Shown here: piece after piece, positions 25,440 to 34,862 of the stretch | How positions within the stretch are numbered: position 1 is the first letter of the stretch | Layout of the letters: each line of letters starts with the position of its first letter | From: Nitrospinota bacterium | GTDB lineage: Bacteria > Nitrospinota > Nitrospinia > Nitrospinales > VA-1 | Length of the DNA stretch: 64,000 nt | Direction of reading: 5' to 3' | Assembly (NCBI GenBank): GCA_009873655.1 | Contig: WAIB01000006.1 | Location: 3,674-67,673 of the forward strand | Made by a program: the position numbers and the translations under genes | Notes under the pieces: generated by a model | Seen by the model: the letters and a program-made list of their open reading frames with translations, nothing else | What the model was told of the DNA's origin: nothing | The model's database searches: none

Positions 25440-27512
25440 TCAATCTTTTTTCAAAACAATTTTTGAAAAATCCGCCAGGTCTGAAAACAGGCTGGATATA
25501 TCCCGAAGCAGGCAAAGCCTGTTGGAACGCAATGACAGGTCATCTACCATGACCATCACGTTATCAAAGAAATTATCGACGGAGGGTTTTATTTCGCCCA
25601 TTTTCTCCAATGCGCTTGAGAATTCTTTCTTCTTTATATGGTCCAAAACCGGGTTACGAACTTTCAAAAATGCTTCATATAATTGCTTTTCCGCGGGTTC
25701 ATTCAATATTCCGGGATCGATTTCTCCATCCACCTTTTTATCTAAAATACTGGCCACCCGTCTGAAAGCAATTGCTAAAGGTTCAAAATAAGGCTGCTTC
25801 TTCAAATCGGAAAAGGCCGCCACTTTTGCTTTTACATCAACAATAGAGTCCAACCCTGTTGACAGCACGCAATCAATAGCGTCATATGGAAAACCCTCTC
25901 CATTTAACAAGGTTTTATATCTCTGAAAAAACAAATCTTCCACATGTTTTTTTATTTCCTCTTTTTCCAGCTTGGCTTTGTCCGCGATTAAATTGATGCT
26001 GTCGTTGACGATATTCCGAAAAGAAACCTGCCAGCCCCGGTCCAGTATGATTTGCAGCACACCCAGGGCATGCCTTCTCAATCCGTAAGGATCTTCGGAA
26101 CCGGAGGGAATAAGCCCCACAGCTATGCAACCCGTAATCGTATCCAGCTTGTCTGCCACAGCCACAGCAGCCCCGATATCATCAGACGGTAAATCATCGC
26201 CCGCAAAGGTGGGACGATAATGTTCCTTGATGGCCTGTGCCACCTCTGCACTTTCACCGGAGTGGGCCGCATAATACCCACCCATAATGCCCTGCAGTTC
26301 CGGAAACTCGAATACCATTTGACTGACCAGATCCGCTTTACTCAAATAGGCCGCCCTTCTTACCTGCTCTTCCTTTTGCTGACAAACCTGGTTCGAAACA
26401 ATTCCTGCAAGGTCCGTAACACGGCCTACTTTTTCGTAAATGGTTCCCAGTTTTTTTTGAAAGACCACCCCTTTCAGAAGATCCACAAATTCTTCAAGGT
26501 TTTTCTTTCGGTCTTCATCGTAAAAAAAGCGGGCGTCTTCAAGTCGGGCGCGCAACACCCGTTCATTTCCTTTTCGGATTTCATCACCTTCACTGCCCGG
26601 CATATTGCTGACGGTAATAAAGCAGGGTAGAAGCTTTTCCTCTTTATCCCATACAGGAAAATACTTCTGATGAGATTTCATCGTTATGACCAGAAGCTCT
26701 TTCGGCAACTTCAGAAACTCCGGATCAAAATCTCCTTTTATCGCTACCGGGTATTCCACCAGAAAATTAACCAGGTTCAGCAAGTCTTCATCTTTTTTAA
26801 CCTGTCCCCCGGCCTGTTCGGCCAAGCGCCTGATTTGTTCCAGAATGGAATTTTTTCTTCTCTCCGGATCCACTATTAGCGAATGTTTATCACATTCATC
26901 CAAATAAGACTCGAGATTTTCAATATTAAACTTCTCGGGTTTTAAAAAACGGTGCCCTCTTGAAACCGCACCGTTTTTAATGCCGTCGAACTCAAATTCC
27001 AGAGCCTTCCCGTCAAACAGGGCTGCCAACCAATGCAGGGGCCTGGCAAAAGGACGGGTTTTATTTTCCCAGCGCATTTTTTTCTTAAAAGGAATTTCAT
27101 TTATCAACTGGGGCAGATAATCATTCAACAAAGATGGCGTTGCCCTACCTTTGTTTTCAACCTGGGCACAAACGACTTCCCCTTTGGGGGTCTGTTTACG
27201 AATAAGATCGGCTACATCAACCCCCTTACCGCGGGCAAAACCGATTGCGGCCTTGGTGGGATGACCCTGATCATCGTAAGCCACCGAAACCCCCGGCCCT
27301 AAAAACTCGTCGACAGAATCTTCCTGCATTTCCATGACCCCCTTTACCGATACGATCAACCGTCTGGGGGTACCCATTGTTTTTGGAGTTTCTGCATCAA
27401 TCCGGTTCCTCGTGAAAAAGGAGGATAACTCTTTTTCCATATACCTTAAAGCAGGTTCCACGTAACCGGATGGGATCTCTTCAGATCCAATTTCCATAAA
27501 AAATTCAGCCAT
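25440..27512 (-). CDS. glyS: Glycyl-tRNA synthetase beta subunit
   Basis: The 690-residue beta chain of the bacterial alpha2-beta2 glycyl-tRNA synthetase. The N-terminus (FFMEIGSEEIPSGYVEPAL) is a hallmark of the family. The HD-like part (about 300-480) contains KADLVSQMVFEFPELQGIMGGYYA, and the C-terminal region is the anticodon-binding domain. The start ATG at 27512 fits the family. It is normally directly downstream of glyQ in one operon; here the two are 2.6 kb apart, with an opposite-strand gene between them, so each needs its own promoter. Confidence 0.97.
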   Translation of the reverse strand: MAEFFMEIGSEEIPSGYVEPALRYMEKELSSFFTRNRIDAETPKTMGTPRRLIVSVKGVMEMQEDSVDEFLGPGVSVAYDDQGHPTKAAIGFARGKGVDVADLIRKQTPKGEVVCAQVENKGRATPSLLNDYLPQLINEIPFKKKMRWENKTRPFARPLHWLAALFDGKALEFEFDGIKNGAVSRGHRFLKPEKFNIENLESYLDECDKHSLIVDPERRKNSILEQIRRLAEQAGGQVKKDEDLLNLVNFLVEYPVAIKGDFDPEFLKLPKELLVITMKSHQKYFPVWDKEEKLLPCFITVSNMPGSEGDEIRKGNERVLRARLEDARFFYDEDRKKNLEEFVDLLKGVVFQKKLGTIYEKVGRVTDLAGIVSNQVCQQKEEQVRRAAYLSKADLVSQMVFEFPELQGIMGGYYAAHSGESAEVAQAIKEHYRPTFAGDDLPSDDIGAAVAVADKLDTITGCIAVGLIPSGSEDPYGLRRHALGVLQIILDRGWQVSFRNIVNDSINLIADKAKLEKEEIKKHVEDLFFQRYKTLLNGEGFPYDAIDCVLSTGLDSIVDVKAKVAAFSDLKKQPYFEPLAIAFRRVASILDKKVDGEIDPGILNEPAEKQLYEAFLKVRNPVLDHIKKKEFSSALEKMGEIKPSVDNFFDNVMVMVDDLSLRSNRLCLLRDISSLFSDLADFSKIVLKKD

Positions 27513-27724
27513 ATCTTAAAATTTCGAAACTTTCAAAATTTCCTGAAAATGAGGGCAATAAAGGCAAAAATCAGTATTATCGAGTAAAAAACTTCAAAGT
27601 CAACCTTCAGAATTGTTCAACGAAGCTCAATTCCGTGCATTATATTATGATATATTCACTAACTTATGCGAAGTTTAATGTCTATTCTGTATGGTTTTAA
27701 TCGAATCATAATGCGGAACTGGGA

Positions 27725-30112
27725 ATGACAACCATTATTCTAGTCATAATAGCCTTGGCCATTGCTGCCGGAGTGGTTTCTAAGTTTGTAAAAAAAGACC
27801 CCCCACCGAAAAAAAGCTCTTTTTCCGAAAGCGATTCTGATGAAACTTCGGGCCGTCCCAAATTACGGGATCCCAACCAGACAAAAAAAGCCAAAGCGGT
27901 AGTGGAAAAGGCCATAAAGATGTCCACGGAAATGGGAGTGGGAGATATCAAACTATATCTTCCACCAAAGGAACCCGAGTTATTCATAGGGAGGAAGGAA
28001 ATATTTAAAGATATTGTTGCCCGCACCGGAAAACCTCCTGTAATGATCAGTTTCAGTGGTCCCCAGGGGTTAGGGAAAACCACTATGGCGATCATGATGA
28101 TCAAAAGGTTTAACTCACAATTTCCGGGGGACCAGGTTTTTATGGACATGCGTGGAAGCGACCCCAAGGCCCCTTCCCCAATGGAAATAATGAGCAGGAT
28201 AATCACCCGCTTTAAACCCAATCAACCCTTACCTACAGATTTAAAATCCCTGACAAAACTGTATCGAACCATAATAAAAAAGCAAAAAGGGATCCTCATT
28301 CTCGACAATGCTTCGGGGCCCAAGCAAATCAAACCCCTGATTCCGCCCCCTTCCTGGCTTTTAATAACCACATCAGTAAAACCGATAAATTTACCCGGTT
28401 TTATTTCCATCCACCTGGAGCCCCTGGAATATCTGGATTCACACAATATGCTCACACGGCTTTGCCCAAAGCTCAGCCACGCGATTAAAGATATTTCGAA
28501 AATCTGTAAAGATGTGCCTATCGCCCTGGAATTGATCGGAAAACTTTTCGCCATCAACTCCACCATGGACCCGGAATATTTTGCCAATAAATTTCGCGAT
28601 ATAAAAAAGACCCTCGGGCATGGCGACAATGAAACCCCGGCTACAGGTATCGAATCCTCTTTGAAATACAGCTACACTCTTTTACCGGATAAAGCCTCAG
28701 TAGTGTTAAGGAAGCTTACCGCTTTTCCAGGATCCTTCAGTGCAAAAGCAGAGTCCTTTGTTTGCGAAGATACCGATAATTTATCGCTGATTGGCCTTGT
28801 CCAATATGGCCTGGTTGAAGTCAATGAAAATACAGACCGTTTTACCCTGCATGATCTGGTAAGAAAGTATTTAAAACCCCTTGCTTCTGCCGGTGAACTG
28901 GCAATGGCGGAACGGCGGCTTGCCACAGAGTTTATGAATGCCCTGGAAACCGTGGCAAAGCTGACTGCAAAAGGGGGAAAAGCTGCAATAAAAGGCATGA
29001 TGTATTTCGATCAGGAGCTGGATAACATTAAAGCAGGACAGGAATGGAGCCAGAAAAACTGTTCCCGAGACAAAGACGCCGCCAAAGTCTGCAGTGCTTA
29101 CACGGAAAATGGAGCGGAAATAATTGTTAAAAGACTGCAACCCGACGATACCATCCGATGGTTTGAAGCCGCTTTGTCAGCCGCTCAGCAACTTGGCGAT
29201 AAAGAAGCCGAGCGGATGCATCTCCTGAATCTCGGCCCGGAATACAACAGGAAAAACCAGCCGCAAAAAGCCCTTGAGTTTATGGAGAGAGCACTCAACC
29301 TGTGCGGAAAAGAAGGGGACTCGCAGGGGGAAAAAATAGCGATAAGGCATTTGGGCGTTGCCTGCATGGCCCTGAAAAATTATAAACAAGCAGTGGAATA
29401 TTTAGAACAGGATTTGAAATTCACACAAGCAGCCGGTGAAATAAAAGATGAAATGGATCTCCTGGAAAAACTGGGGGAAGCGACTCACAATATCGGCGAC
29501 CTTCAAAAAGCGGTCAAATACGGAGAACAAGCTTTTGAAATGTCCAAAAATGCGGGTGACAAATTAAAGCAAGTCAACCTTTTGAAAATGCTGGGGGAAA
29601 TAAGCCAGGAACTGCAGGAAACTGAAAAAGCGATCGACTATTTTGAAAATGCGCTTGATCTGGCACAAAGAACCAAGGGACAACCTTTTGAAACTGAAAT
29701 TACCAAAATGCTGAGCGAACTGGCAACTCAATCCGGGGATATTCAGAAAGCCCTCTCTTACCTGGAGAATGGATTGATTTCAGCAAAGAAAAATAATGAC
29801 TCAAAGGGAGAGGGCAAAATTCTGATTGAACTTGGAAACACTCATCGGGAAAACAACGATATCGATCAAGCCGCTATTTATTTTGAAGACGCATTGGAAC
29901 TTTCCAAAAAATCGGGAAACAAAGAGTTAGAAGCTGACGCGCTTTGGAAAATTAGTATCGGCCTGGGAAATGAAGAAAGATTGATCGAAGCAACCGAGCG
30001 GGCCAATGAAGCTTTGAAAATTTATGAGGAGATCCAACACCCGGATATCATGACGGTGCGGACACAAATTAGAAAATGGTCGAGCGGGGGAGGCCAGCCT
30101 CCTGCAGAATAA
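27725..30112 (+). CDS. Membrane-anchored STAND ATPase: NB-ARC domain plus TPR repeats
   Basis: A 795-residue protein. Residues about 3-19 form one hydrophobic helix, probably a membrane anchor with the rest in the cytoplasm. The NB-ARC module has Walker A GPQGLGKTT (112-120), Walker B GILILDN (189-195), the LLITTS sensor (212-217), the DVPIALELIG turn (263-272) and an MHD-like FTLHDL near 380. From about 470 to 790 there are at least seven TPR-type repeats. The architecture is that of signal-transducing STAND NTPases, which assemble on ligand binding. No enzymatic effector domain is visible. It sits between glyS and glyQ on the opposite strand. A sensor or regulator role is inferred; antiphage activity is possible but unsupported here. 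Confidence 0.85.
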   Translation: MTTIILVIIALAIAAGVVSKFVKKDPPPKKSSFSESDSDETSGRPKLRDPNQTKKAKAVVEKAIKMSTEMGVGDIKLYLPPKEPELFIGRKEIFKDIVARTGKPPVMISFSGPQGLGKTTMAIMMIKRFNSQFPGDQVFMDMRGSDPKAPSPMEIMSRIITRFKPNQPLPTDLKSLTKLYRTIIKKQKGILILDNASGPKQIKPLIPPPSWLLITTSVKPINLPGFISIHLEPLEYLDSHNMLTRLCPKLSHAIKDISKICKDVPIALELIGKLFAINSTMDPEYFANKFRDIKKTLGHGDNETPATGIESSLKYSYTLLPDKASVVLRKLTAFPGSFSAKAESFVCEDTDNLSLIGLVQYGLVEVNENTDRFTLHDLVRKYLKPLASAGELAMAERRLATEFMNALETVAKLTAKGGKAAIKGMMYFDQELDNIKAGQEWSQKNCSRDKDAAKVCSAYTENGAEIIVKRLQPDDTIRWFEAALSAAQQLGDKEAERMHLLNLGPEYNRKNQPQKALEFMERALNLCGKEGDSQGEKIAIRHLGVACMALKNYKQAVEYLEQDLKFTQAAGEIKDEMDLLEKLGEATHNIGDLQKAVKYGEQAFEMSKNAGDKLKQVNLLKMLGEISQELQETEKAIDYFENALDLAQRTKGQPFETEITKMLSELATQSGDIQKALSYLENGLISAKKNNDSKGEGKILIELGNTHRENNDIDQAAIYFEDALELSKKSGNKELEADALWKISIGLGNEERLIEATERANEALKIYEEIQHPDIMTVRTQIRKWSSGGGQPPAE

Positions 30113-30114
30113 GA

Positions 30115-30984
30115 TTATTTTTTTAATAAAGGAAATTGCATGGCTTCTCTCTGTGCCACATAACCTTCAGCACACAAACGAGCCAGGTTTCTGACCCTGC
30201 CGATAAAGCCTGTTCGCTCGGTAACACTAATAGCCCCTCTTGCATCCAACAGGTTAAAAGCATGCGAACATTTCAACGTGTAATCGTAAGCGGGAAGAAC
30301 CAGCTCCTTCTCCAGCAATTCCCTGGTTTCCGCCTCATACATATCAAACCATTGAAACAATCTTTCCTTGCTTGAAGCCTCAAAATTGTAACGGGAAAAC
30401 TGTTTTTCCGTTTCGAGGTGAACATCGCCATACAAAAGATTTTCATTCCACTTCAAGTCATAAACGTTTTCTACATTCTGCAGGTACATGGCAATTCGTT
30501 CCAACCCATAAGTCAATTCTGCCGTAACCGGTTTTAAATCGATGCCGCCCACCTGTTGGAAATAAGTAAACTGGGTGATCTCCATTCCATCCAGCCAAAC
30601 CTCCCAACCCAACCCCCAGGCTCCCAAAGTGGGGGATTCCCAATCGTCTTCCACAAAACGAATGTCGTGTTTCAATGGGTCCACCCCTAAAACAGTGAGA
30701 CTGTTTAAATATTGATCCTGCACATCCTGGGGGGAAGGTTTGAGAATGGTCTGGAACTGGTAATAATGTTGAAGCCGGTTCGGGTTTTCTCCATACCTGC
30801 CATCCGTGGGACGACGGGAAGGTTCAACATAGGCCGCGTTGTACGGTTCAGGCCCCAATACTCTAAAAAAGGTGACGGGATTGAACGTGCCGGCACCCAC
30901 CTCTATATCATAGGGCTGATGGACAGCACACTCACGGGTTGCCCAATAGTTTTGCAGGTTTAAAATGATATCTTGAAAATACAT
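30115..30984 (-). CDS. glyQ: Glycyl-tRNA synthetase alpha subunit
   Basis: The 289-residue catalytic alpha chain of the alpha2-beta2 glycyl-tRNA synthetase. Family landmarks include the N-terminus [46 protein letters not shown]-type substrate loops and the [17 protein letters not shown]-like segment (here [20 protein letters not shown]). The helical C-terminus ends in [13 protein letters not shown]. It ends two bases after the convergent STAND gene. Upstream on the same strand lie the 97-bp tandem hairpin repeats, so its leader RNA may include these hairpins if transcription starts beyond them. Confidence 0.97.
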   Translation of the reverse strand: MYFQDIILNLQNYWATRECAVHQPYDIEVGAGTFNPVTFFRVLGPEPYNAAYVEPSRRPTDGRYGENPNRLQHYYQFQTILKPSPQDVQDQYLNSLTVLGVDPLKHDIRFVEDDWESPTLGAWGLGWEVWLDGMEITQFTYFQQVGGIDLKPVTAELTYGLERIAMYLQNVENVYDLKWNENLLYGDVHLETEKQFSRYNFEASSKERLFQWFDMYEAETRELLEKELVLPAYDYTLKCSHAFNLLDARGAISVTERTGFIGRVRNLARLCAEGYVAQREAMQFPLLKK

Positions 30985-31027
30985 AACCGATAGGGTTTAA
31001 CAGAGTTCAACCAATAAAGTCAACCCC

Positions 31028-31222
31028 GCGGAGAACCTCCGCAGGCAACAGCTCCATACCCGCCAAGCCAAGAAAATCCACAAGCCTTTTACCCATGCTT
31101 TTAAAAGGCAAACAAATCTAGAGGGTGGCGAACCGCCACAGGCAACAGCTCCATACCCGCCAAGCCAAGAAAACCCACAAGCCTTTTGCCCATGCTTTTA
31201 AAAGGCAAACAAATCTAGAGGG
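31028..31222. repeat. Two tandem copies of a 97-bp unit with covarying hairpin
   Basis: Copy 1 begins at 31028 and copy 2 at 31125. The shared 84-base part (31042-31125 and 31139-31222) differs at only two positions. Each unit opens with a six-pair hairpin with an AAC loop: GCGGAG-AAC-CTCCGC in copy 1 and GTGGCG-AAC-CGCCAC in copy 2. The stems differ at two positions on each arm, and both changes keep pairing (C-G to T-A and A-T to C-G). A second inverted repeat, GCCTTTT...AAAAGGC, occurs in both units. The end of copy 2 overlaps the stop codon of the 118-residue gene. No tRNA or IS signature was seen. Confidence 0.9.
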
Positions 31223-31571
31223 AAGGAAACTTCAGTTTGGCTCCGGGGTAGGCTTTTTCAATAAGAATATCGATGACTTGTTTGATCGCTTTTATATGTT
31301 CTTTTGCTGATGGCATGGCATCGTAATCAGATTCCTCCTCATCAACAGAAATGATCCCTTCCCCCATGTAATTGCAATAGAACGAACCGAGCGGCTTGAA
31401 TTTTTCCAGGGGCTCATTTCCCTGATGTGAATTTACAATCACCATTACCTGCGAATCCCTTTCCCCGGGATAGATTTCAAAGGGCCCGCCCGTTTTAAGA
31501 GTGTGCTGCTTGCAATAATCAATCACCCGCTGCATCTCTTCGGGTGAAATGGCTTTATAGACAGTGTGCAA
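31215..31571 (-). CDS. Hypothetical protein, 118 aa
   Basis: No family recognised. The protein is soluble and acidic at its centre (SVDEEESDYDAMPS) between two alpha/beta-like parts. The N-terminal 65 residues contain EEMQRVIDYCKQH and VMVIVNSHQ. The C-terminal part is helical (AKEHIKAIKQVIDILIEKAYPG). The codon pattern and operon-like position (40 bases after the GspB-like gene, same strand) suggest a real gene. Its TAG stop lies in the last bases of the tandem repeat. A role with the GspB/ExeA pair is possible only by proximity. Confidence 0.6.
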   Translation of the reverse strand: MHTVYKAISPEEMQRVIDYCKQHTLKTGGPFEIYPGERDSQVMVIVNSHQGNEPLEKFKPLGSFYCNYMGEGIISVDEEESDYDAMPSAKEHIKAIKQVIDILIEKAYPGAKLKFPSL

Positions 31572-31611
31572 TTTATTTATGAAGAATTTATTGGGCCTTT
31601 ATAATCAGGCC

Positions 31612-32391
31612 TCAGCCGCCAGACTGGCCGATACCCATGAAAACAGATTCACCTTGATACGCAAAGACGGCTCCCGTAGATTCTATTTTCATAAGAGTAG
31701 CCGAATCAATGGTGTCTCCAATGCGCATTTTATGATTGCTGGTTTGCGCATTCGAAACAAAAATATGGTTGGATGAACTGTCCGGAGAAAAAAATATTAT
31801 TCCCTTCACTATTAATCCCGGTATGGAAAGGTGGCTGTTGATTTGCGGAATGCGGATATCATCCGGCTCGTCGGCAAGGGATTTTGCCGATGCAATCAAA
31901 GATTGAATTTCTAAAATACCTTTCTCGTGTGAGAGATTACCTCGCATACCAGGAACAATTGGCTTGGCGCGCTCAGCCGCTTTTCTCTCAATTCCAGAGC
32001 TTTCTTTTACCGGCTTTGGGGCCCTGATTTCCGAACTGGTATCTTGAGGAGTTTTGGATATTACCTGCTCGGGAATATTTGAAAGGGGAATACCGGGAAC
32101 GGAACTGACGGTTTGTTTTTTCACCGGAGGGGTTTGCTGCAGATATCCCGGTTGAGCCCGGGCAAATTGGACCACGGGTTGTTCTGGGGGATTATCCTTC
32201 CATAACCAAACCACCCCCAACACGGTTCCCACCAAAATCAAAACGCTTTTCCAAAGAAACTTAAGCGGGATTTTCGAATCAACACCAAAACCATCTTCGT
32301 CTTGAAGAACCAGTTCTTTTAAATCCAGTTTCTTTTCTAAAACGCTTTTTTCTTCTTCAAGTTTTTTTAGCGTTTTTAAAATCGTGCTCAT
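31612..32391 (-). CDS. GspB-like type II secretion/pilus accessory protein
   Basis: A 259-residue bitopic protein. A coiled-coil N-terminus in the cytoplasm (STILKTLKKLEEEKSVLEKKL) matches GspB proteins. It is followed by one transmembrane helix (about 47-64), a long Pro/Ser-rich periplasmic linker and a C-terminal domain (about 195-255: GLIVKGIIFF...MRIGDTIDSATLMKIESTGAVF) like the GspB/PilP-type small beta domain. GspB partners the ATPase GspA/ExeA to help the secretin cross peptidoglycan. It follows the ExeA-like gene by 25 bases, and the pairing strengthens both calls. Confidence 0.85.
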   Translation of the reverse strand: MSTILKTLKKLEEEKSVLEKKLDLKELVLQDEDGFGVDSKIPLKFLWKSVLILVGTVLGVVWLWKDNPPEQPVVQFARAQPGYLQQTPPVKKQTVSSVPGIPLSNIPEQVISKTPQDTSSEIRAPKPVKESSGIERKAAERAKPIVPGMRGNLSHEKGILEIQSLIASAKSLADEPDDIRIPQINSHLSIPGLIVKGIIFFSPDSSSNHIFVSNAQTSNHKMRIGDTIDSATLMKIESTGAVFAYQGESVFMGIGQSGG

Positions 32392-32416
32392 TGCTACGCC
32401 TGTAATTGAAGAAGAA

Positions 32417-34501
32417 CTACCGGGCTACCAGTTCCGGGGTTGAGTAAATTTGCAGTAGATTATAGACAAGCATTTTACTATCTGTTTTAAATTGACCGTC
32501 ATCTATAATATTGTTCTTTCGCTGAAATTCCCTGACAGCACGGATGGTTTTCGGCCCATATAAGGGAGCCTCCCTTCCCTGAAAATAACCAAGAAGCCGA
32601 AGATTTTTCTGCAGCCAGACAGCTTCCTTGCCCTCGAAACCGAGACCCAGGGATTCGGGCAGATTTTCAAAGTCCTTCCAGTAAACGATTGCCTTTCGTG
32701 TCCACAGGGAATTGATAATTGAAAGTGGCATCTCAATTTTATCCACCGATCCAAACACTCCCATATCTTCTTTGATAGAAGACAAAGACAGGTACTTCGT
32801 TCCCTGGGCATTGGGAAGCGATATTTCCAGTAAGGCTGGATAATTGAGGCTTTGCAGCCGTTTCATTGTTCCATTCATTTCATATTGGAGCAACTGGTTA
32901 TCCATTGTCAGTTTTTCCAAATCCTCCCGGGTATGCAAATCTTCAGGGGTGATGTTCCAGGTTTCGAGAATCCATTTAACCGCTTCCAGTTTACTTTCCA
33001 TGAGTGTCAGACTGGATAAATAGGTCACCAGTTTTTCTGAATCCGAAATATTCAATGCCCCATTTGTTTGCGCTTTGACAGGGGCCGGTTCAACAACAGC
33101 CGCCGGCTGGGGAACCGATTCGGGAACATCCAAAGGAAAGCTGGGAGTGACCGTCGCCGATGAAGCTGAATAATTTATCAACTCACCAGGAGACGACAAG
33201 TCGATTGGGTTTTCCTTTATCAATGCGGCAATGTCTTTTTCCCGGGTTTTGTTTTCCAAATCCGGCAGCGCAAAATAGTTCAATGCAAAAAAACCAATTC
33301 CGGCAGCCACCGCAGAGGGAATCACCAGTTTCCAGAACTTACTGGACCAGGACTCAAGAGGCGCCAAATTGCCAATATCCTTCACGGCTGTTTTGACAAT
33401 TTCGGGGACGATCTTTTTCGTACTCTCGGTGTAAGCGATCAGCAAGGTCCGGTCACAGATGACGTTGATCATTCGCGGAATACCGCGGGAAAAACGGTAA
33501 ACCGTCTCGGCCGCCTGACGGGAAAAACGTACTTTTCCTTTTCCCAAAGCAACATTCAACCGGTGCTGAATATAACCCCGGGTCTCTTCCAGGTTGAGCG
33601 GCAACAGTTCCCATTGAATGGTAATGCGTTGCCTCAACTGGCGTAGATCTTCTTTAGCGAGAACCTTGTCCAGCTCGGGCTGACCGATTAAAACAATCTG
33701 AATGAGTTTTTCGGTATCGGTTTCCAGGTTGGAAAGCAATCTCAATTGTTCCATCACATTGGGCTGTAAATCCTGGGCTTCATCAATGATAACAACTACT
33801 CGATGGCCTTTGGCTCTTTCTTCAAGCAAAAAAGTGTTGAGCAAATCAATCAGCTTCTTTTTACTTTTACTTTTGCCCGGCAAACCCAATTCACTATTGA
33901 TGGTCTGCAGCAATTCCAGCTCGTTGATGGCAGGATTAAATATGTAAGCTATATTAAAATCGGTTCTCAATTCCCTGAGGAAACTTCGGCAGATCATCGT
34001 CTTGCCGGTGCCCACTTCACCCACAATTTTTAGAAAACCATTGTTCTCCTGCAGACCATAAACCAGATGGGCCAGGACCTCCTTATGCTTGGGACTCAAA
34101 TAAAGATATTTCGGGTCGGGGGTCAGGTCGAAGGGTTTTTCAGAAAAACCAAAAAAGTCCTGATACACATTCTGGTGTTTGGGATTCTTAGCGCGTTCTT
34201 TACTCCCTATGAATTGAAGAGGACCGGGCTTAACAGGCGAGACAGGCTCAGGACCCTTTTTCACCCGCACCACGGCATCATAGGCCTCACGCTTCTCTTT
34301 ATTGGAGAGCGTATCATAAGCCTCCTGCGCCATCTCGATTTGCTCTTTTAAAGTAGGCTTTTCAGGTGATTCGGTTTTGCCGTCTGAAGAATCGAACTTG
34401 CTTATTAATTTCTGATATGCGCGATCGATCTCTTTTTGACTGGCATCAGGCTTTACGCCCAACAATTTGTAAAAATTCGGGGATTCAACTTCAATAATCA
34501 T
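32417..34501 (-). CDS. ExeA/GspA-like AAA ATPase with N-terminal degenerate J-domain and C-terminal peptidoglycan-binding domain
   Basis: A 694-residue multidomain protein. Residues 8-80 read as a J-domain (NFYKLLGVKPDASQKEIDRAYQ), but the HPD tripeptide needed to stimulate DnaK is replaced by DSS near 37-39. The ExeA core begins with FFGFSEKPFDLTPDPKYLYLS (116-136). It has Walker A GEVGTGKT (161-168) and Walker B VVVIIDEAQ (235-243). A transmembrane helix lies near 390-408. A Pro/Val-rich linker leads to a C-terminal peptidoglycan-binding domain (about 625-685, WLQKNLRLLGYFQG and IRAVREFQRKN). GspA/ExeA helps insert secretins through the cell wall. The J-domain fusion is the odd part. Confidence 0.9.
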   Translation of the reverse strand: MIIEVESPNFYKLLGVKPDASQKEIDRAYQKLISKFDSSDGKTESPEKPTLKEQIEMAQEAYDTLSNKEKREAYDAVVRVKKGPEPVSPVKPGPLQFIGSKERAKNPKHQNVYQDFFGFSEKPFDLTPDPKYLYLSPKHKEVLAHLVYGLQENNGFLKIVGEVGTGKTMICRSFLRELRTDFNIAYIFNPAINELELLQTINSELGLPGKSKSKKKLIDLLNTFLLEERAKGHRVVVIIDEAQDLQPNVMEQLRLLSNLETDTEKLIQIVLIGQPELDKVLAKEDLRQLRQRITIQWELLPLNLEETRGYIQHRLNVALGKGKVRFSRQAAETVYRFSRGIPRMINVICDRTLLIAYTESTKKIVPEIVKTAVKDIGNLAPLESWSSKFWKLVIPSAVAAGIGFFALNYFALPDLENKTREKDIAALIKENPIDLSSPGELINYSASSATVTPSFPLDVPESVPQPAAVVEPAPVKAQTNGALNISDSEKLVTYLSSLTLMESKLEAVKWILETWNITPEDLHTREDLEKLTMDNQLLQYEMNGTMKRLQSLNYPALLEISLPNAQGTKYLSLSSIKEDMGVFGSVDKIEMPLSIINSLWTRKAIVYWKDFENLPESLGLGFEGKEAVWLQKNLRLLGYFQGREAPLYGPKTIRAVREFQRKNNIIDDGQFKTDSKMLVYNLLQIYSTPELVAR

Positions 34502-34862
34502 GCGCTCTCTTCCGTCTTGTTAGTCAAGAACCTGCCATTTGAGTACAAATTCATTGCAGAACTATAAGCTATTGAAACTTAATCTATTACTAATCTCTGG
34601 TATTTTTTTGCAAAAGTTCTCCCTGAAAACCATCCAGAATATCTTTAACACTTTATTTTCAAATAGTTATAGATTCTCCAAATTGTAATAATTGTATCCT
34701 TATTTTCACAAAAAATCAATAACTGCATAATAAACAATTAGTTATTAGATCCCCGGCAAAAATTGAGAATCGGGAGGATATTTTCAGGAAGTCGGGGCTA
34801 TTTTTTTTGAAAATGGAGTTGGGTTTCGGTGCTAAGATTGCCGAAAAATCTCAGGCAGTGAA
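34502..34862. other. AT-rich divergent intergenic region between exeA-like gene and yacG
   Basis: About 360 bases with no convincing ORF. It must contain the promoters of the minus-strand ExeA/GspB pair and of yacG. A TTATAG -10-like element lies on the minus strand near 34560 without a good -35. On the plus strand TGGTATTTTTTTGC near 34599 resembles sigma-54 but has one base too few between GG and GC. No clear terminator or repeat was seen. Confidence 0.4.

Noticed and set aside
31028-31222. CRISPR array or integron attC sites
   Set aside because: Only two units, adjacent without unique spacers, and the hairpins lack the attC core sequences; a tandem structured repeat fits better.
34591-34620. 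Sigma-54-like TGGTATTTTTTTGC on the plus strand upstream of yacG
   Set aside because: Only nine bases separate GG and GC, while ten are required, and it lies about 250 bases from the gene.
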